Positions 56,629 through 64,000 of a DNA stretch of 64,000 nt are shown piece after piece. The position numbers were made by a program, and so were the translations under genes. Under the pieces are notes generated by a model. The model was not told where the DNA came from. It saw only the letters and a program-made list of their open reading frames with translations, and ran no database searches. Within the stretch, counting starts at the first letter, position 1; each line of letters opens with the position of its first letter. The stretch comes from Pelagerythrobacter aerophilus (lineage in GTDB: Bacteria > Pseudomonadota > Alphaproteobacteria > Sphingomonadales > Sphingomonadaceae). The stretch covers positions 186,001 to 250,000 of the forward strand of contig NZ_QXFK01000014.1 of the NCBI RefSeq assembly GCF_003581645.1, given 5' to 3'.

Positions 56629-58842
56629 GTGGCAGCACCGACACTCCCGTTGACCAGGCGAGCGCCGCGATTATGGCGCCGCGTCGTGGTCGCTTCGCGC
56701 CGGTCGAATTTCTTCCTCCTGCTCGAGATTGCTGCCGCACTCGCGCTGGCGGCCATGGTGGCGACGACCTGGGTTACATTCGAAAGCGCGCCGCCGGATG
56801 GCCAACTCGTGCCTGCGGGTCAAGTAGCGAGCTTGCTGATCGGCACGCTGCTGCCTGCGATGGCGCTGGTCGTGCTCTTCGGCCGACGGCTCGCGCTCCG
56901 CCGCGCGGCTGGAAGTACGGCCCGGCTTCATGTGCGTCTCGTGTTCTTCTTCTCGCTTGTCGCGGCAATCCCGACGTTGCTGGTCGCAGCATTTGCGGCG
57001 GTGCTGTTTCAGTCGGGCGTAGACTTCTGGTTTTCCGACGATTCACGCGGCTTGATGCGCAACGCCAACGAGCTCGCACAGGGCTATTACGAGCAGAATC
57101 AGCTCGAGGTCGCCAACCAGACCATAGCCATGGCTGCAGACCTGCGATTCTATCTCCAGCGTGGCTCTCTTACCGACGGTGGGTTCGAAGATTATTATCG
57201 CTATCAGGCGGAGGGGAGGGGGATCAACGAATCGGCCATTCTCCAACGCGTGGCAGACGGAAGCTTGCGCACCGCGGCGCTGCTCGGCTTGGTCAGTGAC
57301 AACGATCCGACCGAGCTTGATCCCGCATTGTTCGACCGGGTGGCGGGCGACGAACAGGTTGTCGTGCAGGGCAGCTCGGAGCGCATCGAGGGCGTCGCGG
57401 CGATCGATGAGGAAAGCGGAATATTCCTCTATAACGCGCGAAATTCGCAAGCGTTCGCCTTCGATCTGTGGGACCGCGCCAACGCGATTTCCACCAAATA
57501 CGACCTGCTCACGCAGCGTGCTCGGGCCTTGCAGCTGCGTTTCAATCTGGCGCTGTTCTTCGTGTCGCTCGCGCTGCTTGCGCTTTCGGTGTGGTTCGCC
57601 CTGCGCTTTGCAGACCGGCAGGTCGAGCCGCTCACCGACCTCGTCGGCGCGGCGCGTCAGGTTGGCGCGGGCAACTTCGCGCTACGCGTAGAGGGGCGAA
57701 CCGGGCCCGACGAGATCGGCCTACTCAACCGCGCGTTCAATCGGATGACGGCGCAGATCGAGAAGCAGACGGACGCTCTCGTCAGCGCCAACCGCCAGTT
57801 GGAAAACCGCCGTGCGTTCATGGAAACCGTGCTCGAATCGGTCACCGCAGGGGTGATCTCGGTCGATCAGGATGGGCAGGTCCTGCTGATGAACAGCTCG
57901 GCGCAGGCGTTGCTGATCGAAGAATCGTCGCCGCCGCCCATCGGGCTCACGCTCGAACAGCTCAGCCCGCAGATCTCGACACTCGTGCTCGGGGGCGTTG
58001 ATCGGGGGATCGTAAACCAGACCGTCGGCGGAGAGCTGCTGACGCTGGCGGTCAAGGTCGCCGACTTCTCCGAAGGCAAGGTGATCACGTTCGAGGATAT
58101 CACGCGCCAGCTCCTCGACCAGCGGCAGGCAGCCTGGTCGGATGTGGCGCGGCGGATCGCGCATGAGATCAAGAATCCCCTCACGCCTATCCAGCTCGCC
58201 ACCGAGCGTCTCAAGCGCCGCTATCGCAAGCAGATCGACAGCGACGGCGAGCTGTTTGACGAGCTGACCAGCACCATCGTGCGTCAGGTGGGCGCCCTGC
58301 GGAAAATGGTCGACGAATTCTCATCCTTCGCGCGCCTTCCCAAGCCGGTCTTCCGCAAGGAAGACGCGCTCGATCTCGTCCGGCAGGCGCTTTTCCTGCA
58401 GGAAGTCGCCCATCCCGAGATCGACTTCCGTTTCAGCTACGAAGGCGACGGCCCGATCCCGCTCGCGTGTGATCGGCACCAGGTCGGTCAGGCGCTTACC
58501 AATGTTCTCAAGAATGCCGTCGAGGCTGTGGACGCACGCGTGCGCGAGGCAGAGCCGGATTTCCGCGGACAGATCGCGGTCGCCGTCATCCCTGGCGAAG
58601 ACGATGTGACGGTTACGGTCGAGGACAACGGCGTCGGCCTGCCGCAGGATCGCGATCGCATCGTCGAACCCTACGTGACGACCCGCGAAAAGGGCACGGG
58701 GCTCGGCCTCGCCATCGTCAACAAGATCGTCGAGGAACACGGGGGGGAAATGATCTTCGCAACCGCCGAGGGTGGGGGCACTCGCGTAACACTGCGGTTT
58801 ACGCGCGAACCTGCGGTGCAAGGGAGCGAAGCCGCAGAATGA
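56629..58842 (+). CDS. ntrY: Membrane sensor kinase NtrY
   Basis: 737 residues. Several N-terminal TM segments (about 28-50, 65-85, 100-125, and one near 300) and a periplasmic loop precede a HAMP region (RQVEPLTDLVGAARQVGAGN), a PAS-like part (about residues 390-490), HisKA with [20 protein letters not shown], and an ATPase domain with VEDNGVGLP and GTGLGLAIVNKIV. It pairs with NtrX just downstream, in nitrogen, redox or envelope sensing. The start is uncertain (GTG 56629; a TTG at 56650 is also open) and no close Shine-Dalgarno is seen. Confidence 0.94.
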   Translation: MAAPTLPLTRRAPRLWRRVVVASRRSNFFLLLEIAAALALAAMVATTWVTFESAPPDGQLVPAGQVASLLIGTLLPAMALVVLFGRRLALRRAAGSTARLHVRLVFFFSLVAAIPTLLVAAFAAVLFQSGVDFWFSDDSRGLMRNANELAQGYYEQNQLEVANQTIAMAADLRFYLQRGSLTDGGFEDYYRYQAEGRGINESAILQRVADGSLRTAALLGLVSDNDPTELDPALFDRVAGDEQVVVQGSSERIEGVAAIDEESGIFLYNARNSQAFAFDLWDRANAISTKYDLLTQRARALQLRFNLALFFVSLALLALSVWFALRFADRQVEPLTDLVGAARQVGAGNFALRVEGRTGPDEIGLLNRAFNRMTAQIEKQTDALVSANRQLENRRAFMETVLESVTAGVISVDQDGQVLLMNSSAQALLIEESSPPPIGLTLEQLSPQISTLVLGGVDRGIVNQTVGGELLTLAVKVADFSEGKVITFEDITRQLLDQRQAAWSDVARRIAHEIKNPLTPIQLATERLKRRYRKQIDSDGELFDELTSTIVRQVGALRKMVDEFSSFARLPKPVFRKEDALDLVRQALFLQEVAHPEIDFRFSYEGDGPIPLACDRHQVGQALTNVLKNAVEAVDARVREAEPDFRGQIAVAVIPGEDDVTVTVEDNGVGLPQDRDRIVEPYVTTREKGTGLGLAIVNKIVEEHGGEMIFATAEGGGTRVTLRFTREPAVQGSEAAE

Positions 58843-58864
58843 TGCATGACAAGGAGTTCGCCCT

Positions 58865-60250
58865 ATGGCCCTAGACATCCTCGTCGTCGACGATGAACGC
58901 GATATTCGCGAGCTCGTCTCCGGCGTCCTGTGCGACGAGGGCTACGAATGCCGCACGGCAGGTGACAGCAACGGAGCGCTCGCCGCGATCGACGAGCGCC
59001 GTCCGAGCCTGGTGCTGCTCGACGTATGGCTCCACGGCAGCCCGATGGACGGGCTCGAAGTGCTCGATGAGATCAAGAAGCGCGAACCCGAGCTGCCGGT
59101 GATCATCTTCTCCGGCCACGGCAATATCGACACTGCGGTGTCGGCGGTCGGCCGCGGGGCGATGGATTTTATCGAGAAGCCCTTCGAAGCCGAGCGCCTG
59201 CTCCATCTCGTCGGCCGTGCGACCGAGACCGAGCGGCTGCGGCGGGAGAACACCCGTCTGCGGCAGGGTTTCTCGCATGGAGAGGAATTCACCGGTAATT
59301 CGCCGGCCATCAACCAGGTTCGTGCGACGCTGAAGCGGGTCGCTAATACGGGAAGCCGCGTGCTCATCAGCGGGCCTGCGGGGGCGGGCAAGGAAGTCGC
59401 GGCGCGGCTGCTGCATAGCTGGAGCGCGCGTGCGGATTCCGCCTTCGTCATCGTCAATTCGGCGCGGATCACGCCCGAACGATTCGAGCAGGAACTGTTC
59501 GGCGAGGAGGCCGACGGTCAGCTCGTCCGCCCCGGTCTCCTCGAGCTTGCCGACGGCGGAACGCTCTACCTCGACGAAGTGGCGGACATGCCGCTTTCGA
59601 CCCAGGCGCGAATCCTGCGCGTGCTGACCGAACAATCCTTCGTCCGTGTGGGCGGCAACCGGCAGATCGGCGTTGACGTGCGGGTCGTCTCTTCGACCTC
59701 GCGCGATCTGACCGAGGAGATGGAGAACAAGCGCTTTCGCGAGGACCTGTTCTACCGCCTCAACGTGGTGCCCGTCGCCATTCCTTCGCTCGCCGAGCGC
59801 CGCGACGACATTCCGGCGCTCGCGCAGCATTTCTTTGCGCGCTACGCCGCCGAGCAGGGCGTACCCGCTCCCGACATTTCGGAGGAGGCGATGGCTGCGC
59901 TGCAGGCTTACGATTGGCCCGGCAACGTCCGCCAGTTGAGGAATGTGGTCGAGCGGACAGTGATTCTCTCCCCGCGCGAGAACCTGGAAGTGATCGAGGC
60001 CGAGATGCTGCCGAGCGAGGTTACGGGCGGCAAGCTGGGGGGCGCAAATGGCCTTTCCACGCTGATGGGGGTCCCCCTGCGTGAGGCGCGCGAAACGTTC
60101 GAGCGCGAGTATCTGAGCATCCAGATCCGGCGTTTTTCGGGCAATATTTCGAAGACGGCGAGCTTCATCGGGATGGAACGCTCGGCACTGCACCGCAAAC
60201 TGAAGCTGCTCGGAATGGGCGAGCGGCATGCATCGGATCGGAAGGTTTGA
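58865..60250 (+). CDS. ntrX: Response regulator NtrX (AAA+ domain without GAFTGA)
   Basis: 461 residues. The receiver has VVDDERDIRELVS and the phosphorylation site VLLDVWLHGSPMDG, with IFSGHGNIDTAVSAV. The AAA+ domain has P-loop SGPAGAGKEVAAR and Walker B GGTLYLDEVADMP, but the stretch FGEEADGQLVRPGLLELA has no GAFTGA, the loop that contacts sigma-54. The C-terminal HTH is KTASFIGMERSALHRKLKLL. It may therefore work without RpoN. It follows ntrY by 22 bases and precedes hfq. Confidence 0.94.
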   Translation: MALDILVVDDERDIRELVSGVLCDEGYECRTAGDSNGALAAIDERRPSLVLLDVWLHGSPMDGLEVLDEIKKREPELPVIIFSGHGNIDTAVSAVGRGAMDFIEKPFEAERLLHLVGRATETERLRRENTRLRQGFSHGEEFTGNSPAINQVRATLKRVANTGSRVLISGPAGAGKEVAARLLHSWSARADSAFVIVNSARITPERFEQELFGEEADGQLVRPGLLELADGGTLYLDEVADMPLSTQARILRVLTEQSFVRVGGNRQIGVDVRVVSSTSRDLTEEMENKRFREDLFYRLNVVPVAIPSLAERRDDIPALAQHFFARYAAEQGVPAPDISEEAMAALQAYDWPGNVRQLRNVVERTVILSPRENLEVIEAEMLPSEVTGGKLGGANGLSTLMGVPLREARETFEREYLSIQIRRFSGNISKTASFIGMERSALHRKLKLLGMGERHASDRKV

Positions 60251-60395
60251 ACGGCATCGGATTGCAGCACACACAATAACGATTTGCTCGCGGGCACCAA
60301 TCGCGGCATAATCGGTTATCTAATGCGGCGGCGGCTTTCGGGCCGTGGCCAGAATGCGGACCGCAAGGGCGGCCGCCAAGAAGAAGGAAGCAGCC

Positions 60396-60956
60396 ATGCC
60401 TACCGGACAGACGCTTTCCGCGCGTCCCCGATCCAAGCCTGAGTCAAAGCCGGCCGAAGAAGCGAAGCAGCAGGGCCGTCAGGCAAATCTGCAGGACGCG
60501 TTTCTGAACATTCTGCGCAAGAACAAGACGCCGGTGACCATGTTCCTGGTGAAGGGCGTCAAGCTGCAGGGCATCGTCACCTGGTTCGACAACTTCTCGA
60601 TCCTGCTTCGTCGTGACGGCCAGTCACAGCTGGTCTACAAGCACGCGATCTCGACGATCATGCCCGCGCAGCCGATGGACGCCTCGCAGTTTGCGAGCCA
60701 GGATTCGAGCAAGAAGCAGCGCTTGCTGCAGGACGTATTCCTTTCGCGCGTGCGCGATGCGGAAGCGCAAGTAACGATGTTCCTCGTCAACGGCGTCATG
60801 CTGCAGGGCGCGATTGCGGCTTACGATCTTTTTTGCATGCTGCTGGAGCGCGACGGATACGTCCAGCTCGCCTACAAGCATGCCATCTCGACGATCCAGC
60901 CCGCAACGCCCGTCGATCTGACCGACGATGACGACTTCGAAGGCGAGGACGACTGA
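60396..60956 (+). CDS. hfq: Hfq with two tandem Sm domains
   Basis: 186 residues, about twice normal. Residues 31-91 are a canonical Hfq Sm domain ([20 protein letters not shown], then [20 protein letters not shown] and [13 protein letters not shown]). Residues 110-171 are a second copy ([53 protein letters not shown]) with changed RNA-binding positions (for example, N/K-rich RKNKTP replaced by RDAEAQ). A 19-residue linker joins them and the end is acidic. Three such chains could make a ring of six. Hfq aids small-RNA action. AAGGAAG precedes the ATG. Confidence 0.95.
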   Translation: MPTGQTLSARPRSKPESKPAEEAKQQGRQANLQDAFLNILRKNKTPVTMFLVKGVKLQGIVTWFDNFSILLRRDGQSQLVYKHAISTIMPAQPMDASQFASQDSSKKQRLLQDVFLSRVRDAEAQVTMFLVNGVMLQGAIAAYDLFCMLLERDGYVQLAYKHAISTIQPATPVDLTDDDDFEGEDD

Positions 60957-62275
60957 GCTTCGACGACAACCTTCTCGGTGAGGTTTCGCGCGGCGCGCGG
61001 GCGCTGGTCGTGTGTCCGGATATTCGCGGGCAGCACCACGATCTCGAGGCCGAGGCACGTCTTGCCGAAGCAAGCGGGCTTGCGCTCGCTATCGGGATTG
61101 TGGTGGCCGAAGCCTTCGTGCTGCCTGTGCGCCAGGTGCGACCGGGCACGCTCTTCGGTGCGGGTCAGGTCGAGAATATCGCGGTCGCCTGTGAGCAGAA
61201 CGAGGCCGAGCTGGTCGTGGTCGATGGCGCGCTGTCGCCAATCCAGCAGCGCAACCTGGAAGAGGCGCTGAAGCGTAAAGTGATCGACCGCACCGGTCTG
61301 ATCCTCGAGATATTCGGCGAACGTGCTGCGACTGCCGAAGGCCGTTTGCAAGTCGAACTCGCGCATCTCGATTACCAGCAGAGCCGTCTCGTCCGGTCGT
61401 GGACCCACCTCGAGCGCCAGCGCGGCGGCTTCGGGTTCCTCGGAGGCCCGGGCGAGACGCAGATCGAGGCCGACCGGCGGATGATCCGCCAGCGCATGGG
61501 GCGGCTGCGCAAGGAACTGGAGCAAGTACGCAAGACGCGTACGCTGCACCGTGAGAGACGCGGCAGGGCACCCTGGCCGGTGATTGCATTGGTTGGTTAC
61601 ACTAACGCCGGGAAATCTACGCTTTTCAATCGTCTAACGGGCGAATCTGTCATGGCGGAAGATCTCCTTTTTGCCACTCTCGATCCGACGATGCGCGCCA
61701 TCCGCCTGCCGGGCGTGGAGAAGGCGATCCTGTCCGACACCGTCGGCTTCATCTCCGATCTTCCGACCCAGCTCGTCGCGGCCTTTCGTGCCACTCTGGA
61801 GGAAGTCACGGGTGCCGACGTGATCGTCCACGTGCGCGACATGGCGAACCCTTCGGCCGGTGCTCAGAAGACGCAGGTCCTTCAGGTGCTCGCCGACCTG
61901 GGCGTCGTCGAGGGGGAGGGGGGCGAAAGCACCATTCCCATCGTCGAAGCCTGGAACAAGATCGACCTGCTGCCTGAGGAGCCGTTCGAGGAACTGCTTG
62001 CGGTCGCGGACGGTGAGCCGAATATCGTCCCGATCTCTGCTGAAACGGGCGAGGGTGTGGAAGAGCTACTCACTCGGCTCGACGCCCTGCTGACGGCGGG
62101 TGCGAAAGTGCACGAGATCGTGCTGCCGGCGGGTGAGGGGCAGAAGATCGCCTGGCTCCACGCACACGGGCAAGTGCTTGGCGACCGCGCGGAGGAGGGC
62201 GAGGGCGGCCCCGTCCATCGGCTCCAGGTGCGCCTGACACCGAAGGAATTCGGGCGCTTTGCCAGCCTGCGCTAA
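60953..62275 (+). CDS. hflX: GTPase HflX (probable CTG start)
   Basis: 440 residues if translation starts at CTG 60953, which overlaps the hfq stop as CTGA. The first normal start, GTG 61010, would remove 19 residues including [19 protein letters not shown], the first strand of the HflX N-terminal domain. No ATG, GTG or TTG lies between. Family motifs: [17 protein letters not shown]1 [49 protein letters not shown] and the G4 site AWNKIDLL. HflX splits stalled ribosomes. It follows hfq, as in the classic hfq-hflX pair, and converges with mazG (4-base overlap). Confidence 0.9.
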   Translation: MSFDDNLLGEVSRGARALVVCPDIRGQHHDLEAEARLAEASGLALAIGIVVAEAFVLPVRQVRPGTLFGAGQVENIAVACEQNEAELVVVDGALSPIQQRNLEEALKRKVIDRTGLILEIFGERAATAEGRLQVELAHLDYQQSRLVRSWTHLERQRGGFGFLGGPGETQIEADRRMIRQRMGRLRKELEQVRKTRTLHRERRGRAPWPVIALVGYTNAGKSTLFNRLTGESVMAEDLLFATLDPTMRAIRLPGVEKAILSDTVGFISDLPTQLVAAFRATLEEVTGADVIVHVRDMANPSAGAQKTQVLQVLADLGVVEGEGGESTIPIVEAWNKIDLLPEEPFEELLAVADGEPNIVPISAETGEGVEELLTRLDALLTAGAKVHEIVLPAGEGQKIAWLHAHGQVLGDRAEEGEGGPVHRLQVRLTPKEFGRFASLR

Positions 62276-63030
62276 CGCTCGCTTCGTTTGACCTGCTGCC
62301 AAAGCGCCTCTTGCTCGTCGAGCGAGAGATCCGGAAATGCGCCGGCCGCCAGAGCTTCCATGGCACGGAAGCGGCGTTCGAACTTGTCGTTGGCGGCGCG
62401 CAGCGCTTCCTCGGCTGGAACGCCGTAAGCGCGCACGAGGTTGACCGCGGCAAACAGCAGATCGCCCGCTTCGGCGGCTTGCTCGTCGGGAGCAGCGTCG
62501 GCGAGTTCCTCCATCTCCTCGATTACTTTCGCGCGAGGCCCGCCCGGATCGGGCCAGTCGAAGCCGGCGCGCGCGGCACGCTTCTGGAGTTTCTCTGCAC
62601 GCATGAGCGCGGGAAGCGCAGCCGCGACGCCGTCGAGCGCGCTTTCTGCGCCCTTGGCCGCGCGTTCCTGCGCCTTGAGCGCTTCCCAGCGTTCCTCGCG
62701 CATTCCGCCGGGCATGTCGGTATCGCCGAAGATATGCGGATGGCGAGCCTCGAGCTTGTCGGCGATGGATCGCGCGACGTCGTCGAACTCGAAATGGCCG
62801 GCTTCCTCGGCGATCCGTGCCTGGAACACGACCTGGAATAGCAGATCGCCGAGTTCATCGCGGATGTCGGCCACGTCGCCGCGTGCGACGGCGTCGGCCA
62901 CCTCGTACGCTTCTTCGATGGTGTGCGGCACGATCGTCTCAAAGCGCTGCGCGCGGTCCCACTCACAGCCATGCTCGGGGTCGCGGAGGGTCGCCATGAT
63001 CTGGAGGAGGCGGGTCAGTTGGTCAGTCAT
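62272..63030 (-). CDS. mazG: Nucleoside triphosphate pyrophosphohydrolase MazG
   Basis: 252 residues. Two MazG repeats are present: the first with RDPEHGCEWDRAQRFETIVP, EEAYEVADAVARGD and RDELGDLLFQVVFQ, the second with KVIEEMEELADAAPDEQAAE and EAGDLLFAAVNLVRAYG. The acidic residues (E-x2-E and E-x2-D pairs) bind magnesium. It hydrolyses damaged or excess NTPs to NMP and PPi and limits ppGpp effects in E. coli. The start is ATG 63030; an AT-rich palindrome lies directly upstream. Confidence 0.95.
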   Translation of the reverse strand: MTDQLTRLLQIMATLRDPEHGCEWDRAQRFETIVPHTIEEAYEVADAVARGDVADIRDELGDLLFQVVFQARIAEEAGHFEFDDVARSIADKLEARHPHIFGDTDMPGGMREERWEALKAQERAAKGAESALDGVAAALPALMRAEKLQKRAARAGFDWPDPGGPRAKVIEEMEELADAAPDEQAAEAGDLLFAAVNLVRAYGVPAEEALRAANDKFERRFRAMEALAAGAFPDLSLDEQEALWQQVKRSER

Positions 63031-63039
63031 ACTGGAATG

Positions 63040-63053
63040 ATAATATATATTAT
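63040..63053. repeat. Perfect AT-only palindrome before mazG
   Basis: ATAATATATATTAT, a perfect 14-base palindrome composed only of A and T, starts 10 bases before the mazG ATG and is part of an AT-rich island (about 63039-63064) in a GC-rich chromosome. It could be a promoter element or a protein-binding site. On the minus strand it reads the same, so TATATTAT could act as a -10 region. Confidence 0.5.
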
Positions 63054-63083
63054 GTAAAATAAAGGACGGCGGAGCCAGGCGCC

Positions 63084-63254
63084 CTATCCGCCGATCAGCG
63101 AGAACAGGAATGCGACCCCGACAAAGATCACGATCCACAACAACGCCATGCGCACGCTCTTCTTCCAGTCCAACCGGAAGGACGCGTACGCAGCGACCGC
63201 GACCACGAGCCATCCGATCAACGAGACCATCTGAAGCGCAGCGAGATCTGTCAT
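63084..63254 (-). CDS. Small two-TM membrane protein, 56 residues
   Basis: Starts MTDLAALQMVSLIGWLVVAV and ends FSLIGG. Two TM segments (about residues 9-26 and 36-55) flank a basic loop SFRLDWKKSVR, so both ends probably face the periplasm or the loop the cytoplasm. Its ATG overlaps the stop of the MBL-fold gene (ATGA), which argues that it is real despite being short. Family is not recognised. It is probably translated with the hydrolase. The stop lies 53 bases before the mazG start. Confidence 0.75.
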   Translation of the reverse strand: MTDLAALQMVSLIGWLVVAVAAYASFRLDWKKSVRMALLWIVIFVGVAFLFSLIGG

Positions 63255-64000
63255 AGCGCGACCTCCATGCCGTCGTAGCCGACCGAGACGCCTTTCGGCA
63301 CTTCTTCAGACAAAGCCCGGTAATCCATACTCTTGTCGAGATGCGTCAGGACGGTCTGGCGCGCGTTGCAGCGCTCAGCAAGTTCGAGCGCCATCGCAAG
63401 ATGTGCGTGCGTCGGATGCGGCTCGCGGCGCAGGCAATCGGTGACGAGCAGATCGACATTCATAAAGGTATCGACCATCTCGCTGCGTATTTCGCTGAAA
63501 TCCGTCGCATAAGCTACGGATTTTCCGTCGATTTCAAAGCGGAAACCTGTCGATTGCGCTGGCCCGTGGGGCATCTGGCACCATGCGATCGAGAAGCCGG
63601 CGCACAGTCTCAGCCGATCGAGCGCTTCCAACGACACGATCGTAGGATAGCCGTGCTGCCCGGCAAAGACGTAGTCGAACCTCCGCCGCAGCCGGTCGGC
63701 CGTCGTGGCGGCGGCGTAGCCCGGAATGGGGCCGCCGCGTCCATAGCGAAGCACCCGCAGATCATCGATGCCGTGGCAATGATCGGCATGATCGTGGGTC
63801 CAGAACACGGCGTCGATCGCATCGACCTGGTTCGCGAGAAGCTGCTGGCGGAGGTCGGTCGAGGTGTCGACCAGGATCCGGCGGCCTTCATCGCTCTCGA
63901 GCAGTATCGACACACGCGTGCGCCGGTTCTTCGGCTCATTTGGATCGCAGTCGCCCCAGTCGTCGCCGATCCGCGGAACGCCGGTGGACGTGCCGGAGCC
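63251..64000 (-). CDS. MBL-fold metallo-hydrolase (PhnP-like), 5' end cut
   Basis: The gene continues past the right edge; about 249 residues are visible. It starts inside the N-terminal GSGTSTGVPRIGDDWGDCDP and NEPKNRRTRVSILLES, so the GTG at 63913 is internal. The metal-binding motif is THDHADH, with further ligands in VAYATDFSEI and LTHLDKSMDY. The sequence style is that of PhnP-like phosphodiesterases; PhnP acts on 5-phosphoribosyl cyclic phosphate, but no phosphonate genes are nearby, so the substrate is unclear. In alphaproteobacteria a TatD-family DNase gene commonly lies upstream (not visible). The small membrane gene and mazG follow. Confidence 0.9.
   Translation of the reverse strand, partial: GSGTSTGVPRIGDDWGDCDPNEPKNRRTRVSILLESDEGRRILVDTSTDLRQQLLANQVDAIDAVFWTHDHADHCHGIDDLRVLRYGRGGPIPGYAAATTADRLRRRFDYVFAGQHGYPTIVSLEALDRLRLCAGFSIAWCQMPHGPAQSTGFRFEIDGKSVAYATDFSEIRSEMVDTFMNVDLLVTDCLRREPHPTHAHLAMALELAERCNARQTVLTHLDKSMDYRALSEEVPKGVSVGYDGMEVAL

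Overview
The window is 64 kb of GC-rich, densely packed chromosome from an alphaproteobacterium, most likely of the order Sphingomonadales and probably close to Erythrobacter/Altererythrobacter. This rests on gene content and layout: a fused IspDF, a duplicated-domain Hfq, the dusB-ntrB-ntrC-ntrY-ntrX-hfq-hflX-mazG block, PdhB with an N-terminal lipoyl domain, coaX-rnj-DUF1467, and a direct-repeat alphaproteobacterial LexA operator. The genus is an inference. I saw no insertion sequence, prophage, CRISPR array or rRNA. One tRNA (Arg, CCU) is present.

Layout. 0-2.3 kb: end of coaX, then ribonuclease J and a DUF1467 membrane protein. 2.3-4.9 kb: a large two-TM coiled-coil protein resembling polarity factors such as TipN in architecture. 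5.0-9.0 kb: four poorly known genes, including an Hpt-like and a histidine-kinase-like protein that both lack the phospho-accepting histidine. 9.0-14.7 kb: gltA, gltX, a ComEC-like protein and self-regulated lexA. 14.8-22.6 kb: trpC-trpD-trpG, an aminopeptidase, a lipoprotein glycosidase, trpE and a PpiD-like chaperone, all on the minus strand. 22.7-25.7 kb: tpiA, secG, pyrG. 25.7-26.8 kb: a gene-poor stretch, then an hsp20 gene with an RpoH-type promoter and a ROSE-type RNA thermometer. 26.8-30.2 kb: grxC, a nitrilase-family hydrolase, DUF1178, tRNA-Arg, a VOC protein and hppD. 30.4-33.7 kb: ftsB and pdhA / NTF2-like / pdhB. 33.7-39.9 kb: a tandemly duplicated TadG-TadE-TadE trio. 40-49.3 kb: a phytoene-synthase-like protein, an EF-hand protein, trmFO, YhhN, gyrA, a TPR-like secreted protein, an NYN nuclease-like protein and carbonic anhydrase. 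49.3-53 kb: lipA, ratA-like, cinA C-domain, a secreted hypothetical protein and ispDF. 53-63 kb: the nitrogen-regulation block through hfq, hflX and mazG. 63-64 kb: an unlisted 56-residue membrane protein and the end of an MBL-fold hydrolase.

How it works together. Most of the window is housekeeping: central carbon metabolism (citrate synthase, pyruvate dehydrogenase, triosephosphate isomerase), tryptophan synthesis, nitrogen sensing, RNA control (Hfq, RNase J, tRNA modification), DNA topology and the SOS response. The less understood parts are the duplicated TadG/TadE trios with calcium-loop-like segments, the 5-9 kb group of degenerate signalling proteins, the double-domain Hfq coupled to an hflX with no ordinary start codon, and the heat-controlled hsp20 leader.
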